In this document: one piece after another, positions 36,935 through 45,244 of the stretch | Position numbering within the stretch: position 1 is the first letter of the stretch | Layout of the letters: each line of letters opens with the position of its first letter | NCBI RefSeq assembly: GCF_000829455.1 | Contig: NZ_JXAK01000053.1 | Span: 1-49,689, forward strand | DNA from: Gordoniibacillus kamchatkensis | GTDB lineage: Bacteria > Bacillota > Bacilli > Paenibacillales > NBRC-103111 | DNA length: 49,689 nucleotides | Direction: 5' to 3' | Position numbers and translations under genes: made by a program | Notes under the pieces: model-generated | The model's database searches: none | Told to the model about the DNA's origin: nothing | The model's input: only the letters and a program-made list of their open reading frames with translations

Positions 36935-37813
36935 ATGGTGATTGAGAAAGTGGATCTCAGCATCCTGATTGTCAACTACAACACACGGGAATTAACGCTG
37001 CAGGCGCTGCGATCGGTGTATGCCTCTAAGACTGCCTATACGTACGAAGTAATTCTGATCGATAATGCTTCTAGGGACGACTCGGTGGCCGCAATTGCCG
37101 CCGAGTTTCCGCAAGTTCGCCTGATTGCGAATAGCGAGAATGTCGGTTTCGCCAAAGCAAACAATCAAGGAATGCGCATGGCGCAGGGACGCTACATGTT
37201 GCTGCTGAACTCCGATACGGAAATACAACCGGATACACTTAAGATTATGGTGACTTTCATGGAAACTCACCCAGAAGTAGGAGCAAGCGGATGTAAGGTC
37301 GTATTGCCGGATGGCTCGCTCGATAAGGCATGCAAACGGGGATTCCCGACACCTTCCGCGTCTTTCTTCTATGCATTTGGCTTCTCTAAGCTGTTCCCGA
37401 AGATTCCTGCGTTTAATCAGTACCAACTCGGCTATTTGAATCCGGACGATGAATATCCGGTCGATTGCCTGGTTGGGGCGTTCATGCTGGTTAGAGCTGA
37501 GACTATCCGCCAGGTGGGCATGCTGGATGAGCAATTTTTTATGTATGGAGACGATGTGGATTGGTGCTATCGTATCAAGCAGGCTGGGTGGGTCAATTAT
37601 TATTATCCGCGTACTTCTATTCTGCACCATAAGCGAGCAAGTTGGCGGAAAAAACCGACAAGGATGATATACGAGTTTCATCGAGCGATGTATCTATTTC
37701 ATCGAAAACACTATTGGAAGAAGTACTCTTTTCTTGTGAACGGCGCCGTTGTGGCGGGAATTGGCGTGAAATTTTTGTTGGAATGGCTGAGAGCCAGACT
37801 ATTGCAGTCCTAG
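36935..37813 (+). CDS. Family 2 glycosyltransferase, rhamnosyltransferase-like
   Basis: 292 residues. DLSILIVNYNTRELTLQALR, VILIDNASRDDSV, IANSENVGFAKANNQG, LLLNSDTEIQPDTL and the GAFMLVRAETIRQVGMLDEQ block with FFMYGDDVDWCYRI are those of WbbL-type enzymes, which add rhamnose or another sugar to a lipid-linked glycan. A C-terminal hydrophobic segment (VNGAVVAGIGVKFLLEWL) suggests membrane contact. Directly after rmlA in the same operon, so dTDP-rhamnose as donor is reasonable but unproven. Confidence 0.91.
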   Translation: MVIEKVDLSILIVNYNTRELTLQALRSVYASKTAYTYEVILIDNASRDDSVAAIAAEFPQVRLIANSENVGFAKANNQGMRMAQGRYMLLLNSDTEIQPDTLKIMVTFMETHPEVGASGCKVVLPDGSLDKACKRGFPTPSASFFYAFGFSKLFPKIPAFNQYQLGYLNPDDEYPVDCLVGAFMLVRAETIRQVGMLDEQFFMYGDDVDWCYRIKQAGWVNYYYPRTSILHHKRASWRKKPTRMIYEFHRAMYLFHRKHYWKKYSFLVNGAVVAGIGVKFLLEWLRARLLQS

Positions 37814-37889
37814 ATTTCATGTTATTTTAATAAATGATTGTTATGATCTAATTTAAGGGGTCATAGCTTCGTTCAAGTGGGGGATAAGA

Positions 37890-39296
37890 ATGATACGGCA
37901 AAGCCAAAGTTTCTTGTCTCAGCTATATGCGTTTCTCGATTTTATCTGTATTGAAATTGCCTTCCTGTTTTCTTGGTGGTTAAAGTTTCAGAGCGGCTGG
38001 ATTGCTTTTGAGAGTACGCTTCCATTCAAGCATTATTTATTATGGAGCGTTATGTATGGCGTTATTTGCATCTTTTTCGGCTATTCCATCAATTTTTATC
38101 AAGCCAAACGAAAAAAAGGCTTCAGTTACGAAATCGCCCGTCTAGTTCAGATTCACGTCATTTCGCTGCTGCTGTTGCTAAGTGTATTGTTTGTTTTTAA
38201 GGAGGTTCACGTCTCTCGGTCTTATTTGATTTTATTTCTGGTCAATGGTTTGCTGCTCACTAGCTTTTACAGGTATGTGCTGAAGACAACATTGCGGCGG
38301 CTGAGGGAAAAAGGATATAACAAACAGTTCGTTCTCATCCTCGGGGCGGGATCGCTAGGGCAGAGATTTGCCCGGAATTTGCAGCTACATCCGGATCTGG
38401 GATTCGAAATTGTGGGATTTCTGGATGACGCCGACATTGATGACGTAGACTTGCAGTGGAACAGGAAAAAGGTCTTGGGCAAGATTGACGAGTTGGAAGA
38501 CATTATCGAGCGTCTCATTATCGATGAGGTTATTATTGCACTACCGTTGGAGGCTCATAATAAATACGGCAAGATTGTCAATGTTTGCGAAAAGGCCGGT
38601 GTCAAAACGCTGATCATACCGGATTTCTTCGATTATTTACCATCGCGGCCGTACTTCGATAATTTTGCCGGCATGCCGCTTATTAATGTGAGAGACATCC
38701 CCCTCGATGAATTCCGAAATCGATTTTTTAAGCGGCTATTTGACATAACGTTCTCGCTCGCCGCGATAGTAGTCACATTGCCTGTTATGGCTCTTGTAGC
38801 CGCTGCGATCAAATTGACGTCGCCGGGTCCGATAATTTTCAAACAAGAGCGTGTCGGGTTAAACCGACGGAAATTCATGATGTATAAATTCCGCACCATG
38901 AAAGTGATGCCGGAGGGAATGTCCGATACCCAATGGACGGTGGAAAATGACCCGCGGCGAACGAAGCTCGGGGCATTCCTGCGGCGTACGAGCTTGGACG
39001 AACTGCCACAATTCTTTAACGTGCTGTTCGGGCATATGAGCGTCGTGGGGCCGCGGCCGGAGCGTCCGTTCTTCGTTGAGCAGTTCAAAGAGGAAGTTCC
39101 GAAATACATGGTTAAGCACCATATCCGGCCGGGGATTACAGGGTGGGCGCAGAGCAACGGGCTGCGCGGCGATACGTCCATTGAGGAGCGGATTCGACAC
39201 GACCTGTATTATATCGAAAATTGGAGTTTTTTGCTGGATATCAAGATTATTTGGAAGACGATTGTGAACGGGTTTGTAAATAAGAATGCTTACTAA
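37890..39296 (+). CDS. Undecaprenyl-phosphate sugar phosphotransferase (WcaJ/WsfP-type priming enzyme)
   Basis: 468 residues behind GGGGGA. Starts glycan synthesis by moving a sugar-1-phosphate from UDP- or dTDP-sugar to undecaprenyl phosphate. Four N-terminal helices, a Rossmann-like domain (FVLILGAGSLGQRFARNLQL), then the catalytic transferase: FKRLFDITFSLAAIVVTLPV, SPGPIIFKQERVGLNRRKF, YKFRTMKV, RRTSLDELPQFFNVLFG, MSVVGPRPERPFFVEQF and RPGITGWAQSNGLRGDTSIE. Intact. WsfP of Paenibacillus S-layer clusters has this architecture and position. It ends the glycan operon, with a terminator 1 base after the stop. Confidence 0.95.
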   Translation: MIRQSQSFLSQLYAFLDFICIEIAFLFSWWLKFQSGWIAFESTLPFKHYLLWSVMYGVICIFFGYSINFYQAKRKKGFSYEIARLVQIHVISLLLLLSVLFVFKEVHVSRSYLILFLVNGLLLTSFYRYVLKTTLRRLREKGYNKQFVLILGAGSLGQRFARNLQLHPDLGFEIVGFLDDADIDDVDLQWNRKKVLGKIDELEDIIERLIIDEVIIALPLEAHNKYGKIVNVCEKAGVKTLIIPDFFDYLPSRPYFDNFAGMPLINVRDIPLDEFRNRFFKRLFDITFSLAAIVVTLPVMALVAAAIKLTSPGPIIFKQERVGLNRRKFMMYKFRTMKVMPEGMSDTQWTVENDPRRTKLGAFLRRTSLDELPQFFNVLFGHMSVVGPRPERPFFVEQFKEEVPKYMVKHHIRPGITGWAQSNGLRGDTSIEERIRHDLYYIENWSFLLDIKIIWKTIVNGFVNKNAY

Positions 39297-39338
39297 AAAT
39301 GAGGCAGTCGGGCGGTTCGCGCTCGCTGCCTCATTTTT
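39295..39338. terminator. Bidirectional terminator between the priming enzyme and the acyltransferase
   Basis: TGAGGCAG...CTGCCTCA stem with A run and T run on both sides, serving both strands. Near-identical to the hairpin at 40717-40760. Confidence 0.92.
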
Positions 39339-39340
39339 AA

Positions 39341-40423
39341 TTATATGTTTTGTGTCTTCCTTACAACATGAGGATTCGGCAGCAGAAGCTTCCGCAAACC
39401 GGATACAAGCGGGCGTTCCACAGTGCGGTAGATGAGGACGCATATCAGCAATGTAAGAATGATAATCGTTAAATCAATACTCAAGAAACTCATATGTTTC
39501 TGAATAGCCAAGACTTTGCTCAGCTTCAAAAGAACGGAGATGGATAACAAATGCGTAAGCAGTATGGTATACGAGGCATCGCCGAGTCGGCATAACCCGG
39601 CCAGCCAGCGAGGGACCATACTAGAAACATGAACCGAGAGCAACCCGATCAATACCATTGACGAGGGGACTGCATAGAGCAAAAAGTCGTGATAGGGCAT
39701 CCAATTGTATTTGGTGGACAGCCAAATGGCGGGAAAACCGAGCATGCCGACGCCCAGCCACCAAGCACCGTTATTCATGCGATGGGACATGGCCCAATGG
39801 GCAATTACGCAGCCTACAGCCAGTTCCAGATTCGTCTCGCCGAACAGGAAGTTCAAGTAGAAGTGCCGGGAAATATCCGGACCAATAACTGGAACATGCA
39901 GCACGTTGCATAGGGTCAGCGCGCCCCAAATGGAAAGCAGCAAGTAAGCAGGCTTGCGATCCATGCGCATCAGGAGCGCGAATATGCCATAAAACAAGAC
40001 AAAGTAGCTGAGCGACCAGGCAACGCCCAAAATCGGACCATGGCTTTGCGGTATGAGCAGCAAGGACTTGATGATCGCATCCTTTTGCGTTTCGAAGCCG
40101 AGTCCGAAGCTGGGCACCAGGAAATAGACGGGAAGCACGAGCAAAGTGACTAGCCAATATAGCGGATAAATGCGAATAAAACGATTGGTCAAGTATTTGC
40201 CGACCTTTTGCCTCGTTCCGATGCGCTTCCCGTAGATCGAGTAGATCAGGAAGCCGGTAAGAACGAAAAAGTAATCGACGCCGCCGGAACGGGCGAGCCC
40301 GTTCAAGCCGAACAAATTATAGTGAAAGTATTTGTAGGACATGGAAGCCATATGAAACAAAAGCACGAAGCAAGCTGCTACTCCGCGGGACGCTTGGAGG
40401 AGCAGTTTTTGTTTATCGGACAC
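39341..40423 (-). CDS. Acyltransferase family 3 membrane protein
   Basis: 360 residues, about ten helices. LLQASRGVAACFVLLFHMAS contains the conserved R-x-x-A...H pattern of helix 1, then DYFFVLTGFLIYSIYGKRIG and FIRIYPLYWLVTLLVLPVYF. These are the Acyl_transf_3 (OafA-like) landmarks. The family moves acetyl or other acyl groups to surface sugars. Faces the glycan operon tail to tail, and may acetylate that glycan. No C-terminal SGNH domain. Confidence 0.92.
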   Translation of the reverse strand: MSDKQKLLLQASRGVAACFVLLFHMASMSYKYFHYNLFGLNGLARSGGVDYFFVLTGFLIYSIYGKRIGTRQKVGKYLTNRFIRIYPLYWLVTLLVLPVYFLVPSFGLGFETQKDAIIKSLLLIPQSHGPILGVAWSLSYFVLFYGIFALLMRMDRKPAYLLLSIWGALTLCNVLHVPVIGPDISRHFYLNFLFGETNLELAVGCVIAHWAMSHRMNNGAWWLGVGMLGFPAIWLSTKYNWMPYHDFLLYAVPSSMVLIGLLSVHVSSMVPRWLAGLCRLGDASYTILLTHLLSISVLLKLSKVLAIQKHMSFLSIDLTIIILTLLICVLIYRTVERPLVSGLRKLLLPNPHVVRKTQNI

Positions 40424-40587
40424 GGAACGATCTCCTTTGCATGCGAGTGATACAACTTTCTCCTACTATTGCATATAAATATGAAAAAACTATGACGTGT
40501 CGGTTGAAATATTTCTGACAACAGCTGAATAAGTTGTTTATCCTTCACCCATAATGTGGATATGAGGCAATGAAGGAGGTAGTGCCG

Positions 40588-40716
40588 GTGCAGGATAACG
40601 AAGATGCTTATCATGACGATCATTTGGCTATTGGCCGCGGAGTCGTGTTCGGTGTCGTGTTCGGCACTGTGTTGTGGGGGATTATCATTGCGGCAATTGT
40701 ATATATGCTGAAGTAG
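40588..40716 (+). CDS. Small single-helix membrane protein (42 residues)
   Basis: GTG start, 9 bases after AAGGAGG. The acidic N-terminus QDNEDAYHDDHLAIGRG is followed by one helix, VVFGVVFGTVLWGIIIAAIV, ending YMLK. The helix has a small-xxx-small pattern (G..FG..L.G) suited to helix packing. Strong RBS, good codon choice and a terminator directly after the stop support a real gene. Function unknown. Too short for most gene finders. Confidence 0.7.
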   Translation: MQDNEDAYHDDHLAIGRGVVFGVVFGTVLWGIIIAAIVYMLK

Positions 40717-40760
40717 AAAATGAGGCAGCCGGGCGTTCGCGTTCGCTGCCTCATTTTTTT
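40717..40760 (+). terminator. Terminator after the small membrane protein
   Basis: TGAGGCAG / CTGCCTCA stem with upstream A run and eight T downstream. Same sequence as the hairpin at 39295-39338 apart from a few loop bases. Confidence 0.92.
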
Positions 40761-40864
40761 GCGTCCGTAATCTTTCGCCCAAGCCCAACCTTGTCTGCAT
40801 AATCGGCCAAGTCCCCTCATATGGTGGTATCAGTTGATACTAATTTGGGTGAGGGGATGAGGGA

Positions 40865-42570
40865 ATGCGCCGGATCAGCTTAGTGCTCGCCGCTATGTTG
40901 GTGGTGACGATGCTGCTCGCTGCATGCGGCGGCAAGAAGGATGCCGCTGCGGTGGTCAAGGATTTGGATCAAGTGGTTGGGAAGATGAACAGCTATCAAG
41001 GGACAGGCCGTATGACGCTTCATACGGGGCAGCAGCCGCAGGAATATCAGGTGGAGGTCTGGTACCAGCAGCCGAGCTTTTACCGGATCAAGCTGACGAA
41101 CGAGAAGCAGGACATCACGCAAATCGTGCTGCGTAATAACGACGGGGTGTTCGTGCTGACGCCTCATTTGAATAAAAGCTTCCGCTTCCAAAGCAACTGG
41201 CCGGAAAATCAAGGGCAAGTATATTTGTACCAATCGCTGGCGCAAAGCATCATCGCGGATAACGATCGGCAGTTTACAACGGACAAGGGCGCGTATGTGT
41301 TCGACGTGGCGGCGAACTATCAGAACAGCGCGCTTGCACGGCAAAAAATCTGGCTTGACCAGAAGAGTCTCGCACCGAAGCATGTGCAGGTGTCGGATGC
41401 CCAATCAAACGTTATGGTGGAGGTAGACTTCACGAAGTTCGAGTTCGGAGCCAAGTTCGACAAAGACTCATTCGATATGCAGCGAAACATGACAAGCATG
41501 ACTCTGCCGAAAACGCAGCCAGCGGCGCAGCAGGATGGCCAAGGAGCGGCGAAGGCCGGCGACAACGGCAAAACGGCGGCCGCGGGCGATGCCGGCAAGG
41601 GCGGGGCACAAGGGGCCGCGACAGGGACTCAAGGGAACGCGGCGAACGGCACTGCTCAGAGCGCTGGTAAAGGTACTACGGGACAAGGCAGCACAGCGCA
41701 AGGCAATGCGGGTAACGCGGGTCAAGGAGCAGCAGCACAAGGCAACTCAGGCAACGCAGGGCAAGGAACCATGGCGCAAGGGGCAACAGCACAAGGCAAC
41801 GCAGGCAATGCGGGACAAGGTGCGGGAGCGCAAGGCACCGCGGCAAAAGGCGCAGCAAATCAAGGCAAGGCCACTCAAGATGCAGCGGGACAGAATGCAA
41901 CCAAGGGGACAACCGCGCAGGGCACAACAACGCAAGGCGCAGCCGCACAAGGCAACGCAGGCGCCGCGTCGCAAGGAACGTCTAAAGGCACGAACAGCCA
42001 GGCAGCCTCTGCCCAAGGCGCAAACGGTACAACAGGAACTACTGGCAAAACCAGCACCAACGGTTCAACTGCAACTACCGGCACAAATGGCGCAACCGGT
42101 AATACCAACAAAGCCGACGCTACCAACACAAACGGTGCCAAAGCCACAACCGGGACCAGCTCGGCAACGCCGAACTCCGCCAGCAACGGCACGTCTTCCA
42201 GTGGCGCAGGCAAACAAACGGCTTCCGCCGCTCTCGACTTTGGCATCATCACGCCGGGATATACGCCGAAGGGCGTTAAGCAGCAAGATGAAGCGCAGAT
42301 CACGCTCGGCGACGAGAAAGCGATTCTGCTTCGCTACAGCGGCACGTACGATTACAACATTATCGAGCTGAAGCCTGAGGCGCGCGAAACTTACCTTGTT
42401 CCCGGCGACATCGTCGATCTGGCTATACGATCGCCGTACTTGCGGGTGACGAAAAGAAAACGCTCATTTGGACGAACGACGGCATCGAATACCGTCTGTC
42501 CACCGCCAACTTGCCGTTGGATGAAATGATTCATGTCGCGCAGTCGGTCCAAGGGCAGCTCGGCAAGTAA
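40865..42570 (+). CDS. ydcC: YdcC-like LolA-fold lipoprotein with large repeat insert (frameshifted near 42421)
   Basis: Lipoprotein signal MRRISLVLAAMLVVTMLLAA with Cys20 (lipobox LAAC). Residues 28-225 have the LolA/outer-membrane-carrier fold (MNSYQGTGRMTLHTGQ, FYRIKLTNEKQDITQIVLRN, IWLDQKSLAPKHVQV). About 225-450 is a low-complexity insert rich in Gln, Gly, Asn, Ala and Thr with repeats such as AQGNAGNAGQGA. The C-terminal part LDFGIITPGYTPKGVKQ... follows. The text GATCTGGCTATACG needs one extra G to read GYTIAVLAGDEKKTLIWTND, which continues to a TAA at 42568, for about 568 residues. Place before alr and mazEF matches B. subtilis ydcC, a sporulation-expressed gene there. Confidence 0.85.
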
Positions 42571-43004
42571 AGGAAGCATCAAAAAAGCAGGAGTCGCTTC
42601 ATATACAACTAAGCGACTCCGCAATAAACGATAACTTCAATAGCACACCGAAATACTTTAAGCAACGCAGTACCTTGGCTGCACCTCATAATAACAAAGC
42701 AAAGCCTCGAAGTCAGAAAAAATCTGCATAAAGCGAAATTCGAACGAAAATTCCAAGTTCCAAGCTTACCTTAACAAATCCAGCCTTCATCCCAACGCCA
42801 TACAGCAACGCCTCCCAAAACGGCGCTGCCCGCCGGCGAGTGAGCTTCCTTCAAATACGGAAGCTCGCTCCCAAGGCGGGCGGAGCCGTTTTGGCTATTG
42901 GATATAACGATGCATTGACAGCATGGCGCAACGCCGTTACCATGAGAAAAGTGGATTCGCAGAAGTGGCCGTATACGGCATAATCTAAGCCATACTGCAG
43001 GAAG
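42571..43004. other. Gene-free stretch with two hairpins before alr
   Basis: A first hairpin pairs GGAGTCGCTT (42590-42599) with AAGCGACTCC (42611-42620). Its T run lies on the minus strand, so it would stop a leftward transcript, although no leftward gene is seen. A second, large imperfect hairpin pairs 42815-42849 with 42859-42894 (about 35 bases per arm, starting CCAAAACGG and ending CCGTTTTGG). No reading frame here looks coding. Confidence 0.6.
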
Positions 43005-43013
43005 GTGAGCGTC

Positions 43014-44222
43014 TTGGATCCGTTTTATCGGCCGACTTATGCAGAGGTTTCTCTGGATGCGCTGCAACACAACATTGCGGCATTCCGGCACGCGTTGCCC
43101 AAGGAGATTGCGATCATGGCGGTCGTAAAGGCGGATGCTTACGGGCACGGTGCCGTGGAAGTGGCGAAGCAGGCCATGCAATCGGGGGCGGATTATCTCG
43201 CCGTGGCGTTCCTGGACGAAGCGCTCGAGCTGCGGCAGGCCGGCATTGACGCGCCGATTTTGGCGCTTGGCTATACGCCTCCGGAGGGGCTGGAGCCGGC
43301 GCGTAAACAGCGTATTACCGTAACCGCCTACAGTCAAGAAATTATGGACGCGATGGAACGCATCAGCGCTTCCGCAGCAGGGCAACCCGACGAGCCCAAG
43401 CTGCACGTTCACGTCAAAATCGACACCGGCATGGGCCGCATCGGACTGCATCGGGAAGAAGAGGCGATCCGCTACATTGAGCGCGCCTTGAGCTTGCCGG
43501 GCATACAAGTCGAGGGCGTCTTCACGCATTACGCCAATGCCGATGAGGAAGACAAGTCTTATACGCTGGAGCAGCACCGGAAGTTTATGCGGGTGGTGCG
43601 CCATTTTACGGAGCGGGGCAGCGCCATACGCTTCTTTCATGCCGGCAACAGCGCTACGGCCATCGATACTCCGGAGCTGGCGTGCAATATGGTGCGGCTT
43701 GGCATCAGCATGTACGGCCTGTATCCGTCGGCGGAAGTGAACCGTAATACTATCGAGTTGCAGCCGGTAATGAGCTTGAAGACGGGCATCGTCCATCTGA
43801 AGACGCTCCCGCCGAATTCGGGCATCAGCTACGGCACCATTTATTATACGAGCAAGGATGAAGCGATCGCGACGCTGCCTATCGGGTATGCCGACGGCTT
43901 CTCCAGAATGCTGACGGGCAAAGCCGAGGCGCTCGTGCGCGGCAGGCGTGTGCCGATCGTCGGACGCATTTGCATGGATCAATGTATGGCTAACGTCAGC
44001 TCCGTACCCGATGCTTCGATGGGTGACGAGGTGGTGTTGATCGGCCGCCAAGGAGCCGAGGAGATTTCGGCGGATGAAGTAGCCGCATGGCTCGGTACCA
44101 TTAACTACGAGGTTACCTGTATGGTCTCGCACCGCGTTCCCCGCGTTTATATCCGGGAGGGGAAGCCCGTACGGACCATTAACCCGCTGCTGCGGCATCG
44201 GTTTCATACATTTACCATGTAG
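43014..44222 (+). CDS. alr: Alanine racemase
   Basis: PLP enzyme that makes D-alanine for peptidoglycan. I choose the TTG at 43014, 8 bases after GGAAGG; a GTG at 43005 lies on that site. RPTYAEVSLDALQHNIAAFR, MAVVKADAYGHGAVEVAKQA with the PLP lysine, HVKIDTGMGRIGLH, FHAGNSATAIDTPE, SGISYGTIYYTSKDEAIATL with the second catalytic tyrosine, and VGRICMDQCM are diagnostic. About 402 residues. Followed by mazEF as in B. subtilis. Confidence 0.97.
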   Translation: MDPFYRPTYAEVSLDALQHNIAAFRHALPKEIAIMAVVKADAYGHGAVEVAKQAMQSGADYLAVAFLDEALELRQAGIDAPILALGYTPPEGLEPARKQRITVTAYSQEIMDAMERISASAAGQPDEPKLHVHVKIDTGMGRIGLHREEEAIRYIERALSLPGIQVEGVFTHYANADEEDKSYTLEQHRKFMRVVRHFTERGSAIRFFHAGNSATAIDTPELACNMVRLGISMYGLYPSAEVNRNTIELQPVMSLKTGIVHLKTLPPNSGISYGTIYYTSKDEAIATLPIGYADGFSRMLTGKAEALVRGRRVPIVGRICMDQCMANVSSVPDASMGDEVVLIGRQGAEEISADEVAAWLGTINYEVTCMVSHRVPRVYIREGKPVRTINPLLRHRFHTFTM

Positions 44223-44335
44223 AAGCTGCAACCTTGCGGCAGGACTTTGCCCTTTTTTAGCGAATAGAACGTATTACGGAAAAGCTAGGCACTCAGTTAC
44301 ATATGTGATCTATCAGTCGCATATATATCATATTG

Positions 44336-44341
44336 TATAAT
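44336..44341 (+). promoter_or_regulatory. Possible -10 box for mazEF
   Basis: A perfect TATAAT 65 bases before the mazE start, in an AT-rich pocket. No convincing -35 box 16-18 bases upstream. Confidence 0.35.
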
Positions 44342-44405
44342 CTTGTTTCAACAACGCCATACTGGTAATGCCGGTTTTTCATGTTTGACGGGGGTGCGAG
44401 AAGCG

Positions 44406-44687
44406 GTGAGCAATGTGCAGAACACGAAGAGGATCATGATCAGTCTACCGGATCACTTGCTGCAGGAAGTGGACGGCATCGTCGAGAAGGAGAATTCCAA
44501 CCGCAGCGAATTTATCCGGCAGGCGATGAAGCTCTACCTTATGGAGCGGAAAAAACGATACTTGCGCGAGTCGATGCAGCGCGGTTATATGGAGATGGCC
44601 AAAATCAATCTCCACATGGCAACGGAAGCCTTCGTCGCGGAGGAAGAGGCGGACTCTACGCTGGATCGCTTAGTTAGCGGGGTGTGA
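44406..44687 (+). CDS. mazE: MazE/EndoAI-type antitoxin (ribbon-helix-helix)
   Basis: 93 residues from the GTG at 44406; an in-frame start at 44343 would add 21 residues without family support. TKRIMISLPDHLLQEVDGIV and NSNRSEFIRQAMKLYLMERK form the ribbon-helix-helix DNA-binding domain; the C-terminal part binds and blocks the toxin. Length equals B. subtilis EndoAI. Four bases before mazF. Likely autorepresses the operon, as in the family. Confidence 0.95.
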   Translation: MSNVQNTKRIMISLPDHLLQEVDGIVEKENSNRSEFIRQAMKLYLMERKKRYLRESMQRGYMEMAKINLHMATEAFVAEEEADSTLDRLVSGV

Positions 44688-44690
44688 TCG

Positions 44691-45041
44691 TTGATTGTCA
44701 AACGAGGCGATGTATATTTCGCGGACCTGTCCCCCGTGGTCGGTTCGGAGCAGGGCGGCGTTCGTCCGGTTCTCGTCATTCAGAACGATATCGGCAACCG
44801 GTTCAGCCCGACGGTCATCGTCGCGGCGATCACGGCGCAGATCCAGAAGGCGAAGCTGCCGACGCATGTGGAGATCGATGCGGAAAATCACGGCTTCGAC
44901 CGGGATTCCGTCATTTTGCTGGAGCAGATCCGGACGATCGACAAGCAAAGACTGACCGACAAAATCACGCATCTGGACGAAGACACGATGCACAAAGTCG
45001 ATGAGGCTTTGCAAATTAGCGTGGGTCTGATAGAATTTTGA
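44691..45041 (+). CDS. mazF: MazF/EndoA mRNA interferase toxin
   Basis: 116-residue sequence-specific endoribonuclease. TTG start. [77 protein letters not shown] and ISVGLIEF are nearly identical in layout to B. subtilis EndoA, including the catalytic Arg and Thr region. The B. subtilis enzyme cuts at UACAU; the same target is likely here but not proven. Confidence 0.97.
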   Translation: MIVKRGDVYFADLSPVVGSEQGGVRPVLVIQNDIGNRFSPTVIVAAITAQIQKAKLPTHVEIDAENHGFDRDSVILLEQIRTIDKQRLTDKITHLDEDTMHKVDEALQISVGLIEF

Positions 45042-45244
45042 ATAGGTTCGGGAACGGGCGAGGGTCGTTGATCCTCGTTTTTTGGTTTTACCGATTCGGA
45101 ATGGGTAAATTCATGAAAGCGTTGCAGCGAGAAAAGCATTCTGAACGGCGATAAAAGCTTCCGCTAAACGCGGTCGCCCATCTTCGGGAAAACTCGATAG
45201 GAGTTTTTCTCATTATAGGCAAACCGGAGAGGAGCAACACAATT

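Noticed and set aside
41530-42230. Repeats in ydcC as a CRISPR array or mobile repeat
   Set aside because: The repeats are in frame, degenerate at DNA level and translate into low-complexity protein; no spacer structure.
42771-44231. 486-residue minus-strand frame opposite alr
   Set aside because: alr is complete and has all catalytic motifs; the antisense frame matches nothing.
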